Virus record (IMG/VR): IMGVR_UViG_3300032291_001749
Span: 1 to 20,848 of that record
DNA from: a virus
Strand: one strand, 5' to 3'
Length of the DNA: 20,848 nucleotides
In this document: piece by piece, positions 11,645-17,585 of the stretch
Position numbering within the stretch: position 1 is the first letter of the stretch
Layout: every line of letters starts with the position of its first letter
Translations under genes and position numbers: made by a program
The notes under the pieces: model-generated
Seen by the model: the letters and a program-made list of their open reading frames with translations, nothing else
Databases searched by the model: none
Told to the model about the DNA's origin: nothing

Positions 11645-12769
11645 CTATAAGCGATTGATCTGCTTGTTTATAAACTCCAAGAATTTACCAGTAATTAGTG
11701 CAAACCCTAGCTCAGGCTTAGCATTAACACATTCTGGACTGACTATATACTTTGCCCACTCCTTTACAGATGCCTTGTTCTTGCCTGCTGTATCTGCTAA
11801 AAGGTAGGATACAATCCCTAGAGGGTATGCTCCAGCCTCTTTGGTAGAGTAGTCGTAGGTAAGTATATTGTTTGAGTCTATTGAGGCTTCTCCAAGGAAT
11901 GCTGATACATTTGCGCTATTAGGCTCAACAAAGTTACCAGAAGCATTTCCTATGTTTGCCACCTTAAGGTTAAAGAACTTGGCAAAAGAAACCTCTGCAT
12001 ATGTAATAGAATACTTAGTCTTTGATGCAAGTGTTGCTACACCCTGTGACTGATTTGCTCCAGAGATTCTTCCTATGTTATTTACATCATTAATGTTATT
12101 TGGAAATGATGTTGAAAATGAATCAGAGACGGGCTTAGTCCATGTATTAGGAGAAAAGGCCTTCATATATCTAACAAAATTATTAGTTGTGCCAGAGTTA
12201 TCTAGTCTAAAAATAACTTTAATTTTTTGGTTTGGCATAGTGTATACAATGCTTTTGGTTGACGTTCTTAATACTACTGGGCTGCCAGCCTTATCTTTAA
12301 TTAGATTACCAGTTGCATCTTTCTTATATACTACCTCTTTAATTTTTATATTGTTGTCAGCCTTAATAGCAGGATCATTCCACATTGTTATTTCTCCCGC
12401 AAAAATCTTAGCGACTGTAGTTGATGATAGATAAACCTGTCTGTTACCTGGCAGGTTGTGCATAACGGCAATAGGTGCTGCAACTACTGGAATATGAATA
12501 ATTGATGGCTTCTTAGTTGATGCAGTATGAGCTGAGTCTGAAAACCAGAAATCACCAATGCCTTTGTCAGATGAGGTCTTGCCAGCACCAGAACCGTTGG
12601 CTGAGTATGTTACTAAATTGCCTGTGTTCCTAGCATAAGATGATCTGCATTCGTCAATGAGGTTGGCTGGGAAAGATGCACCATTGCCAACAATATTTTC
12701 TGCTGCAAAGGCTGGGGTAGAAATAGATAGAGCAGCAACTACTGCCATTACGATAAGTTTAATTCTCAT
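11645..12769 (-). CDS. pstS: Phosphate-binding protein PstS, 374 aa
   Basis: A Sec signal peptide (MRIKLIVMAVVAALSISTPAFA, cleaved after A22, AFA-A) is followed by VGNGASFP (27-34), the phosphate-loop start of PstS. Further family marks are SANGSGAGK, an ITMWNDPAI segment, RLDNSGTTNNFVRY (the second phosphate loop) and GVATLASKT. Length matches secreted PstS. It binds phosphate outside the cytoplasm for the Pst ABC transporter; no pstCAB genes are nearby, so it must work with host PstCAB. It lacks the lipobox Cys. Its start has a leaderless promoter and PHO-box-like repeats upstream. A host-derived metabolic gene, as in cyanophages. Confidence 0.9.
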   Translation of the reverse strand: MRIKLIVMAVVAALSISTPAFAAENIVGNGASFPANLIDECRSSYARNTGNLVTYSANGSGAGKTSSDKGIGDFWFSDSAHTASTKKPSIIHIPVVAAPIAVMHNLPGNRQVYLSSTTVAKIFAGEITMWNDPAIKADNNIKIKEVVYKKDATGNLIKDKAGSPVVLRTSTKSIVYTMPNQKIKVIFRLDNSGTTNNFVRYMKAFSPNTWTKPVSDSFSTSFPNNINDVNNIGRISGANQSQGVATLASKTKYSITYAEVSFAKFFNLKVANIGNASGNFVEPNSANVSAFLGEASIDSNNILTYDYSTKEAGAYPLGIVSYLLADTAGKNKASVKEWAKYIVSPECVNAKPELGFALITGKFLEFINKQINRL

Positions 12770-12775
12770 AATAAG

Positions 12776-12781
12776 AGTATA
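12776..12781 (-). promoter_or_regulatory. Leaderless promoter of pstS
   Basis: Minus strand: TATACT, 6 nt, ATG. No TTGACA-like -35 at the right distance, as expected if an activator recruits polymerase. Confidence 0.6.
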
Positions 12782-12818
12782 TAGTAAATAAACTATATTA
12801 TGATAAAAAATAGGCTCA

Positions 12819-12851
12819 TTTTACCAAATGTTCACCTAATGTTCTACTTGA
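12819..12851. promoter_or_regulatory. PHO-box-like 11-bp direct repeats
   Basis: TTTTACCAAAT, GTTCACCTAAT and GTTCTACTTGA run head to tail at exact 11-nt steps. Actinobacterial PhoP sites are 11-nt direct-repeat units with GTTCACC at the head; the middle unit is a perfect match. They lie 50-82 bp upstream of the pstS start and overlap the -35 of the divergent promoter at 12848. Confidence 0.6.
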
Positions 12852-12876
12852 CATACCTGTAGCCAAGCTGTATAAT
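12848..12876 (+). promoter_or_regulatory. Leaderless consensus promoter
   Basis: Perfect TTGACA, 17 nt, perfect TATAAT, then 6 nt to ATG 12883. Confidence 0.85.
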
Positions 12877-12882
12877 AAAAGT

Positions 12883-13026
12883 ATGACAAACCAAGAAATA
12901 GCAACACTGTTAGATCAAGAATCCTATCGCATTTGGGACACTACTAAGGTTATTAAGAATCAAGACTACCATGATGGATTAGTTAAGGGACTTAAGATGG
13001 CATCTAAATTGGTGGCTAAACTGTGA
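12883..13026 (+). CDS. Hypothetical protein, 47 aa
   Basis: First gene after the consensus promoter. Product starts MTNQEIATLLDQESYRIW and ends in a Lys/Leu-rich helix (LVKGLKMASKLVAKL). It overlaps the next start as GTGA. Function unknown. Confidence 0.65.
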   Translation: MTNQEIATLLDQESYRIWDTTKVIKNQDYHDGLVKGLKMASKLVAKL

Positions 13027-13163
13027 AGATTAACTATGGAACACAAACCGCTAGCTATTCTTTAGGAGTATACGTTCACAACTGGGGCTATCCAATTAAA
13101 CATGAGTGGGAAATTGGGCTATACTTATTTAAGTGGTATATAGGATTGGATTTTTTTAAATGA
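13023..13163 (+). CDS. Hypothetical aromatic-rich protein, 46 aa
   Basis: GTG start coupled through a GTGA overlap; its TGA overlaps the next ATG as ATGA. Product MKINYGTQTASYSLGVYV... is rich in Tyr and Trp (WEIGLYLFKWYIGLDFF), perhaps membrane-associated at the C-terminus. Function unknown. Confidence 0.5.
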   Translation: MKINYGTQTASYSLGVYVHNWGYPIKHEWEIGLYLFKWYIGLDFFK

Positions 13164-13333
13164 GTTTAGATGACATGATATTGAGAGAAGAGATTGCAAG
13201 GGCTATTGAGGCTATTCCAATTGAAGACTCTGTTACTAATGCACTTGGCATGCGTATACTTGCTGCTAAAGTTGCAAGGGGACAAGACAATAATCTGTCA
13301 AGCATATTTGAACAGCAGATAGACTTTGAATAA
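13160..13333 (+). CDS. Hypothetical protein, paralogue of the 13750 gene, 57 aa
   Basis: ATGA overlap with the previous gene. Contains EIARAIEAIP (11-20) and AAKVARGQDN (35-44), which match QIAQDIEATVP and AAIARGQNEK in the gene at 13750. Short helical protein; the shared 'A(K/A).ARGQ' tail might be a binding helix. Function unknown. Confidence 0.6.
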   Translation: MSLDDMILREEIARAIEAIPIEDSVTNALGMRILAAKVARGQDNNLSSIFEQQIDFE

Positions 13334-13535
13334 ACATTACGATATACCAGATCCATTCCAAACCTTTATATCCAAGAAATATGCTAACGCTAAAGGATAC
13401 ATGCATGACTTCTTTACTGGAGAATGGTCTTATAAGTGTTTAACTTGTAAGGATGATCTTTCTGGTCCATCCCGCAAAATATTGACAAAGATTAGATTGT
13501 TTCATACAAGAAATGAGTGCTTGGGTGGATACTAA
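13326..13535 (+). CDS. Protein with a CxxC...HxxxxC site, 69 aa
   Basis: TTG start overlapping the previous gene by 8 nt. CLTC (38-41), then HTRNEC near the C-terminus, forms a likely single zinc site. Basic (SRKILTKIRLFH). It meets the convergent gene at 13532 with a 4-nt overlap. Function unknown. Confidence 0.55.
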   Translation: MNKHYDIPDPFQTFISKKYANAKGYMHDFFTGEWSYKCLTCKDDLSGPSRKILTKIRLFHTRNECLGGY

Positions 13536-13696
13536 ATAAAAACGTCTTCAAGGCATCTATTACAAAACCAGTCAGCTGATCCTGCAGACTTTCTAGCGCC
13601 ACCATAAACAACTTCATTGTTATCTACCTTATCAATAACTTCCCCATACATATATCCGTATACTATGGGTATTAGCCAATGGTCGCATTCATACAT
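13532..13696 (-). CDS. Hypothetical protein with CxxC, 54 aa
   Basis: I start at 13696 rather than an upstream frame start because TGGTATGAT followed by 6 nt precisely precedes that ATG. Product starts MYECDHWLIPIVYGYMYGE and ends CNRCLEDVFI; C4, H6 and the C-terminal CNRC could bind zinc. A lone minus-strand gene inside a plus-strand group, with a divergent promoter pair upstream. Function unknown. Confidence 0.6.
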   Translation of the reverse strand: MYECDHWLIPIVYGYMYGEVIDKVDNNEVVYGGARKSAGSADWFCNRCLEDVFI

Positions 13697-13702
13697 AATA
13701 TA

Positions 13703-13711
13703 ATCATACCA
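13703..13711 (-). promoter_or_regulatory. Leaderless promoter of the 13532 gene
   Basis: Minus strand: TGGTATGAT, TATATT, ATG. It faces away from a promoter with the identical extended -10 that starts 4 nt further right. Confidence 0.65.
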
Positions 13712-13714
13712 CAC

Positions 13715-13743
13715 TTGCAATACCGCTGATTTTCTGGTATGAT
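13715..13743 (+). promoter_or_regulatory. Leaderless promoter of the 13750 gene
   Basis: TTGCAA (13715-13720), 17 nt, TATGAT (13738-13743) with TGG extension, 6 nt, ATG 13750. Confidence 0.7.
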
Positions 13744-13749
13744 ATATAT

Positions 13750-13986
13750 ATGGAAACAAATGGGTGGACTAAAGACTTAGATGATGAGCAAAAGACATAT
13801 GTCATGGATCTCATTATTACTACTGTAAAAGAAATCAGAGAGCAGATTGCTCAAGATATTGAGGCAACTGTTCCTGTGTGGCAGGGCCTAGGTTTTATGA
13901 AAAGTCGTAGAACTAAAGCTGCATTTAAGGTCTGTGCTGCTATTGCAAGAGGCCAAAATGAAAAGGTAGGGGAAAATAATGAATAA
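13750..13986 (+). CDS. Hypothetical protein, 78 aa
   Basis: Leaderless start. Starts METNGWTKDLDDEQKTYV; the second half has QIAQDIEATVPVWQGLGF and RRTKAAFKVCAAIARGQNEK. It shares the last helix with the 57-aa protein at 13160. Its stop overlaps the next gene. Function unknown. Confidence 0.7.
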   Translation: METNGWTKDLDDEQKTYVMDLIITTVKEIREQIAQDIEATVPVWQGLGFMKSRRTKAAFKVCAAIARGQNEKVGENNE

Positions 13987-14107
13987 ACGTATCTATATAT
14001 GTGAAGATCCAGAGTGTGGGACAAAGATTACTATTGAAGCTAAAGGTGATTTAGCTGAATCTATCATATGTCCATGTGATAAAATAATGCCAACCATTGG
14101 TGCATAA
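13979..14107 (+). CDS. Zinc-ribbon mini-protein, 42 aa
   Basis: A purine-rich GGTAGGGG precedes it and it overlaps the gene before by 8 nt. Cysteines at 8, 13, 31 and 33 (C-x4-C ... CPC) form a compact ribbon. Starts MNKRIYICEDPECGTKI. Function unknown. Confidence 0.6.
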   Translation: MNKRIYICEDPECGTKITIEAKGDLAESIICPCDKIMPTIGA

Positions 14108-14335
14108 ATGTGGTCATGGATTTTGGCTGTAATAGGTGTAGCTGGCATCTATTTTGTTGGTCGTAAGACTATATGGGGCTGGCTTATTCTATGTGCAAAT
14201 GAGATCCTGTGGATTACATATGCATTAATAACAAAACAATATGGTTTTATATTTTCTGCTATTGCTTATGCAGCAGTATATATTAAATCATTTATACATT
14301 GGCGTAGAGATGATGCGGAAGGAGTAACACAATGA
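14108..14335 (+). CDS. Small membrane protein, possibly PnuC-like, 75 aa
   Basis: Three likely membrane helices: residues 2-18 (WSWILAVIGVAGIYFVG), 22-40 and 46-62, then a charged tail WRRDDAEG. The pattern 'GW.I...N...W..YA......YG...S...Y......W' recalls half of a PnuC nicotinamide riboside transporter, but the protein is much shorter than the family. Starts directly after the previous stop and overlaps the next as ATGA. Transport is only a guess. Confidence 0.65.
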   Translation: MWSWILAVIGVAGIYFVGRKTIWGWLILCANEILWITYALITKQYGFIFSAIAYAAVYIKSFIHWRRDDAEGVTQ

Positions 14336-14427
14336 TTGAGTTAATTCTTTTATCTGTTGGAGCATTTGCACTTGGGTATGCAGTTTCATATTTAGTAATG
14401 ACATTTGGTATTAAACAAGATAAGTAA
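14332..14427 (+). CDS. Single-pass membrane micro-protein, 31 aa
   Basis: GGAAGGAG lies 8 nt upstream and the ATG overlaps the previous stop. Residues 3-25 form one membrane helix (ELILLSVGAFALGYAVSYL), followed by a short charged end (KQDK). It probably works with the preceding membrane protein. Confidence 0.6.
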   Translation: MIELILLSVGAFALGYAVSYLVMTFGIKQDK

Positions 14428-14434
14428 TTGTTTG

Positions 14435-14508
14435 GCTCCAGTAGCTCAGTTGGTTAGAGCCCCAAACTCATAATTTGGTCGTCGTAGGTTCAAGTCCTAC
14501 CTGGTGCA
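14435..14508 (+). tRNA. tRNA-Met (anticodon CAT)
   Basis: Acceptor GCTCCAG with CTGGTGC (one T-T mismatch at pair 3), anticodon stem CCAAA/TTTGG with loop CTCATAA (CAT, 14469-14471), T arm GTAGG/CCTAC around TTCAAGT. CAT could also be a modified Ile tRNA; base pair 1 is G-C, against an initiator. Confidence 0.9.
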
Positions 14509-14512
14509 CTAT

Positions 14513-14585
14513 TGGTCTGTAGCTCAGTTGGTAGAGCGCCGAACTGTTAATTCGGATGTCACAGGATCGTGCCCTGTCAGACCAG
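14513..14585 (+). tRNA. tRNA-Asn (anticodon GTT)
   Basis: Perfect 7-bp acceptor TGGTCTG/CAGACCA, anticodon stem CCGAA/TTCGG with loop CTGTTAA (GTT, 14546-14548), T arm ACAGG/CCTGT with loop ATCGTGC, slightly non-standard. Discriminator G, CCA not encoded. Confidence 0.9.
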
Positions 14586-14589
14586 CAAT

Positions 14590-14664
14590 GCGAAAGTAAC
14601 TCAATGGTAGAGTACTACCTTGCCAAGGTAGATGTTGCGAGTTCAAATCTCGTCTTTCGCTCCA
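14590..14664 (+). tRNA. tRNA-Gly (anticodon GCC), CCA encoded
   Basis: Acceptor GCGAAAG/CTTTCGC, anticodon stem CTACC/GGTAG with loop TTGCCAA (GCC, 14622-14624), T arm GCGAG/CTCGT. Discriminator T14661 is followed by an encoded CCA, unlike the other tRNAs here. Confidence 0.9.
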
Positions 14665-14665
14665 A

Positions 14666-14737
14666 GCCTTTATAGCTCAGAGGAAGAGCGGACGGTTTCT
14701 ACCCGTTAGGTCGGAGGTTCAAATCCTTCTAAGGGCA
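14666..14737 (+). tRNA. tRNA-Arg (anticodon TCT)
   Basis: Acceptor GCCTTTA/TAAGGGC (one T-G), anticodon stem GACGG/CCGTT with loop TTTCTAC (TCT, 14698-14700), T arm GGAGG/CCTTC around TTCAAAT. Reads AGA, a codon frequent in this AT-rich sequence. Confidence 0.9.
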
Positions 14738-14773
14738 CAAAAAACAGAAAAGCCAGCCTATTTCTAGACTGGC
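14738..14773 (-). terminator. Rho-independent terminator of the minus-strand genes
   Basis: Read on the minus strand: GCCAG stem extended by AGTCTAG/TAGGCT pairs (hairpin 14752-14773), followed by TTTTCTGTTTTTT. It ends the holin-like gene's transcript right after the convergent tRNA cluster. Confidence 0.8.
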
Positions 14774-14790
14774 AATCCTGAAAGTAAATA

Positions 14791-15105
14791 TTAATTTACT
14801 TGGTTATTTTTTCCACCACCAGAAGATTTAGCCTTCTTTGCAGCAGCCTCACGAACTGTTGAGGCTTTCTTTACAGGTGGCTTAGCAGCCTTCAGAGCCT
14901 TTTCTACGGAGCTAGCATCTGGCAAGATACCAAAAGCCTTGTCATTAGGGTTGATTGCTCTAATTGCAACGGGTGCAAGTGCTGCAACAAGTGCAGTCCA
15001 TAGATCCTTTGGATCTGTCACGCCTGCCATGTATAGGGCAAGACCTGAAGCAAGGACTGAACGTCCGTATGAAGCAAGTAGTGCCTTTAGTTGTGTTGTA
15101 TTCAT
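14791..15105 (-). CDS. Holin-like small membrane protein, 104 aa
   Basis: A perfect AGGAGG precedes the ATG. Two hydrophobic segments, about residues 13-29 (GRSVLASGLALYMAGV) and 35-51 (LWTALVAALAPVAIRAI), are followed by a long Lys/Ala-rich basic tail (KAAKPPVKKASTVREAAAKK), the usual plan of small phage holins. Holins form membrane lesions that let the lysin reach the wall; no lysin is seen in this window. Other small membrane roles are possible. It has its own terminator. Confidence 0.55.
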   Translation of the reverse strand: MNTTQLKALLASYGRSVLASGLALYMAGVTDPKDLWTALVAALAPVAIRAINPNDKAFGILPDASSVEKALKAAKPPVKKASTVREAAAKKAKSSGGGKNNQVN

Positions 15106-15148
15106 TTTTTCCTCCTAGGATATTTGATCATTTTTTATCACTATGAGA

Positions 15149-15167
15149 CTGACTATATTTTAGTCAG
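15149..15167. other. Inverted repeat across the monooxygenase stop codon
   Basis: CTGACT and AGTCAG, separated by 7 nt, flank the stop codon region of the minus-strand gene. No T run follows, so termination is doubtful. Nothing else is seen in the short gap 15106-15152 besides the ribosome site. Confidence 0.4.
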
Positions 15168-16004
15168 ACCCAATTCTCTGTATTCTTTTATAAAAGATAT
15201 TAATCTTTCTCTTTCTTCTTCTTTATTAGCATTCATTAATATTTCATTAATACCTTTTTGTTTTAATTCTTTAATAAAATTGTCAAACTCTTCGTAAGTA
15301 AAGTATTCAATATCTGTTATCTTACTTTGTTTTTCTCCATCTTTCCAAATTGGTCTTTGTGCATACTCGTTAGACCTATCAAGATCTTCCTTTGTTTTTC
15401 TTATTATTGGTGTTATTGCCAACATTATTTTTCTATTATCAATATTAAAACTATTTCCAGGATCTTCTCCACGCCCTTCACGAATTACAGTCCAGCGACC
15501 ATTTTTATAATCTCTATAAGGCAAAATAATTTTATTATCATTTACTGCTGTTGCATTAAAAACATACTCGTTTGTTGTTGATGTATAAAAATCTAAGACT
15601 GGTTTTGTTTTATTTCCAGGCATGGTGTTAAGAATGTTAACATACTCTATAAGATAGTTAGACCTATCAATACGATCAGACTCATCATTTATGTTGCCAA
15701 GAATACCGCCAAAAGATTTTTCGTGATCTTTTATATATCCAGATATCAGGTTAATCTGTACTCTGTTTGGCATAATTAAGCTTAATGATTTGTTTATCAT
15801 ACAAAGATATTGAGGAGAAATAGTGTGGGGTCTAATTGCAACTAAATATTTAATCTTTTCGTTGTGTTTAATATCTCTTGCTATTCTAGTAAAAACATCA
15901 CCCAATACTGCATCATAAACAAACATAACACCATCAAAGTGATGTTGCTCTAGTCTAGTGATCTCACCTTGTTTAAAGTTTCCACCAAAATAATAAAATT
16001 TCAT
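15153..16004 (-). CDS. Luciferase-like flavin monooxygenase (SsuD-related), 283 aa
   Basis: YLVAIRPHTISPQY (53-66) and RVQINLISGY (81-90), followed by DHEKSFGG, match the core of luciferase-like monooxygenases, especially the alkanesulfonate monooxygenase branch ('vAvRPg.isPt.aA.maatld....gR..iNlv.G'). N-terminal FYYFGGNF replaces the usual opening, and the enzyme is about 100 residues shorter than SsuD. It should use reduced flavin and O2 to oxidise a small, possibly sulfur-containing, substrate. A -10 box (GATAAT) lies 6 nt before the ATG. Unusual in a phage-like region. Confidence 0.65.
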   Translation of the reverse strand: MKFYYFGGNFKQGEITRLEQHHFDGVMFVYDAVLGDVFTRIARDIKHNEKIKYLVAIRPHTISPQYLCMINKSLSLIMPNRVQINLISGYIKDHEKSFGGILGNINDESDRIDRSNYLIEYVNILNTMPGNKTKPVLDFYTSTTNEYVFNATAVNDNKIILPYRDYKNGRWTVIREGRGEDPGNSFNIDNRKIMLAITPIIRKTKEDLDRSNEYAQRPIWKDGEKQSKITDIEYFTYEEFDNFIKELKQKGINEILMNANKEEERERLISFIKEYRELGLTKI

Positions 16005-16010
16005 ATAACC

Positions 16011-16016
16011 ATTATC
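16011..16016 (-). promoter_or_regulatory. Possible leaderless promoter of the monooxygenase
   Basis: Minus strand GATAAT, 6 nt, ATG 16004, overlapping the stop of the XapX gene. One mismatch to the -10 consensus; no -35. Confidence 0.4.
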
Positions 16017-16170
16017 TCACATATGTTGTTAAAAAAGAGTAACCTACCCAAAGACCAATGATTCCAGCTACGCCTGCAAATACTGGAGGTGCTGGAACTG
16101 GTAACTTAAAGGCTGCAAATACGATACCGCATCCAAACCCTGTAAGTGTTGATAAAATTATATCTTTCAT
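16012..16170 (-). CDS. XapX-domain membrane micro-protein, 52 aa
   Basis: Two membrane helices flank the hallmark KLPVPAPP (residues 22-29): MKDIILSTLTGFGCGIVF and GVAGIIGLWVGYSFL. This is the layout of XapX/DUF1427 proteins of about 50 aa, whose function is unknown. The ATG overlaps the upstream stop as ATGA. Confidence 0.75.
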   Translation of the reverse strand: MKDIILSTLTGFGCGIVFAAFKLPVPAPPVFAGVAGIIGLWVGYSFLTTYVR

Positions 16171-16577
16171 TGTGTCTCCTCAACTGGCAATAGCTTCTTT
16201 AGTTCTTTATATTCTGATGATATTTTTTTCATTGAATGATAATGTGGATAAGCTGAACCAACTTCACCATATTCATCAAAGTATGCTATCTCTGGTTCAA
16301 CCTCATTTACAAAATGAGAAACTCCTTTTTGAATATCTTCAATATATTCATATGCCCAATCACGAGAATCAGAAAGAAATTTAATAAAGTTTTCTTTGTG
16401 AACATCATTGTTTAAATCATCATTGTTCTTTAATGAAGAAAGACTTTCAATTTTTGAATATGCTACAGATAATACTTTTACTGCATCTCTTAGTTTTAAT
16501 ATCTTTAATAATAAAAATATACTAAGGATAGATGGAGCTATCGCTATAAAGGATAATGCTATGTTCATTGTTGTCAT
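16167..16577 (-). CDS. Membrane-anchored hypothetical protein, 136 aa
   Basis: One N-terminal membrane helix (residues 4-26, IALSFIAIAPSILSIFLLL) then a soluble helical domain with SDSRDWAYEYIEDIQKG and a C-terminal KKISSEYKELKKLLP helix. Looks like a single-pass protein with a cytoplasmic coiled domain. Starts in an ATGA overlap. Common-looking phage protein but not named. Confidence 0.7.
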   Translation of the reverse strand: MTTMNIALSFIAIAPSILSIFLLLKILKLRDAVKVLSVAYSKIESLSSLKNNDDLNNDVHKENFIKFLSDSRDWAYEYIEDIQKGVSHFVNEVEPEIAYFDEYGEVGSAYPHYHSMKKISSEYKELKKLLPVEETQ

Positions 16578-16804
16578 TTAATTGCCTCTCTTGATACTAA
16601 AACTATTGCGCCTTCCATCTCTAATGCTTTTTTTAACTGAACCACATATTGTAATGCTTCTATTTTTTCATTATGTCCCATTTTAAGAAAATGATATTCA
16701 TTCAACTTGATTGTTAAAAAATGCTCATTGTCAATTAGCTCTACCTGAAAATTTTTAGGGGAAATTATAGAGTGAAAAGCTCTACGCATATTATCTGTGT
16801 ACAT
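16574..16804 (-). CDS. Hypothetical protein, 76 aa
   Basis: Joined upstream by TAATG and downstream by ATGA. Mixed alpha/beta: SPKNFQVELIDNEHFLTIKL strands, then a helix (NEKIEALQYVVQLKKALEME) and a last strand AIVLVSREAIK. No Cys or membrane segment. Function unknown. Confidence 0.7.
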   Translation of the reverse strand: MYTDNMRRAFHSIISPKNFQVELIDNEHFLTIKLNEYHFLKMGHNEKIEALQYVVQLKKALEMEGAIVLVSREAIK

Positions 16805-17106
16805 TATTTTTTATCTTTTCTATCTACAAAGTTAAAGATATCTTCCAATGATTCCCAGCCAAGATCTTCAACAACTTCTAATGCTGCTAAAAATATGTCC
16901 CAGGTTTCATATACATATTGTTTAGCTAACTGTGTTGGCTCTACAAGCTCATTATCAATTAAAAATGCAATAGGCAAACCAATATCGTTATACTCAATAA
17001 AATCTTTAAAGTATTTATCATTCTTATAGTCCATCCATAGTTCACCAAGAATTGAACAGATTGATTCAAAACTACTTACTTGGTGTCCATTGTTAGAGTT
17101 TTCCAT
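16804..17106 (-). CDS. Acidic protein, paralogue of the gene at 3186-3452, 100 aa
   Basis: FIEYNDIGLPIAFLI (about 36-50) aligns with FIETNDLGLPMAHFI in the plus-strand gene at 3186; LVEPTQLAK aligns with IVESTPLAK. It carries a longer N-terminus and a basic end (DRKDKK). Starts 31 nt inside the WhiB gene, with GGTGAAG upstream. Function unknown. Confidence 0.75.
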   Translation of the reverse strand: MENSNNGHQVSSFESICSILGELWMDYKNDKYFKDFIEYNDIGLPIAFLIDNELVEPTQLAKQYVYETWDIFLAALEVVEDLGWESLEDIFNFVDRKDKK

Positions 17107-17363
17107 ACTTCACCCCACTGCTCCTTTGTTCTATGCTTACTAAACTCTCTAGATATTTCGCCATTTTCTAAGTATATACCGCCCCAAATTCCCCACTCTT
17201 TTCCTGATACTCCATTAGCAAAGCATACTTTTTGAACTGGACAGGCCTGACAAAGATTATCTATTATTGGTCTGATTAGTTCATCATCTTCATATTTATC
17301 AAAAAATAAATTTGTATCCATATCAAAGCAGGCGCCATTATCTTTCCATAGGTGCTGCTCCAT
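17076..17363 (-). CDS. WhiB-like iron-sulfur transcription regulator, 95 aa
   Basis: The four cluster-binding cysteines are in place: C12, then C38-x2-C41-x5-C47 (CQACPVQKVC), followed by the G(V/I)WGG turn GIWGG (58-62) and a basic C-terminal stretch. WhiB proteins bind a [4Fe-4S] cluster and contact the principal sigma factor of actinobacteria; phages carry them to redirect host transcription. This is the strongest marker of an actinobacterial host here. Confidence 0.92.
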   Translation of the reverse strand: MEQHLWKDNGACFDMDTNLFFDKYEDDELIRPIIDNLCQACPVQKVCFANGVSGKEWGIWGGIYLENGEISREFSKHRTKEQWGEVWKTLTMDTK

Positions 17364-17365
17364 AT

Positions 17366-17575
17366 CTACACCTTATATCTATTTGGAATATCCCAGCCAT
17401 TACGATCAGGTACAAATGTTTTTGCCAGATACCATTTGCCTTTACGATAGATTCCATTGATTGCAGTCTTGGCAATATCAGACTGTTTAGTTTCTACAAC
17501 TGTCCAACCATCCCAGTGTAGATTATAGTTCTTTGAAACAATTTTTTCCATTGTTTGCAAATTATTGACGATCAT
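17366..17575 (-). CDS. Hypothetical protein, 69 aa
   Basis: AAGGGG lies about 7 nt before the ATG. Product has repeated aromatic turns (NLHWDGWTVVET, YRKGKWYLAKTFVPDRNGWDIP) and looks like a small beta-domain. Directly upstream of the WhiB gene (2-nt gap). Function unknown. Confidence 0.7.
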   Translation of the reverse strand: MIVNNLQTMEKIVSKNYNLHWDGWTVVETKQSDIAKTAINGIYRKGKWYLAKTFVPDRNGWDIPNRYKV

Positions 17576-17585
17576 TTTTTACCCC

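Noticed and set aside
12075-12434. Plus-strand frame of 119 codons inside pstS
   Set aside because: Antisense to a clear PstS; hydrophobic composition is the mirror of the real gene.
15327-15581. Plus-strand frame of 84 codons
   Set aside because: Antisense to the luciferase-like monooxygenase with biased Ile/Phe/Cys composition; a shadow.
16058-16384. Plus-strand frame of 108 codons
   Set aside because: Antisense to the XapX protein and its coupled neighbour, both well supported.
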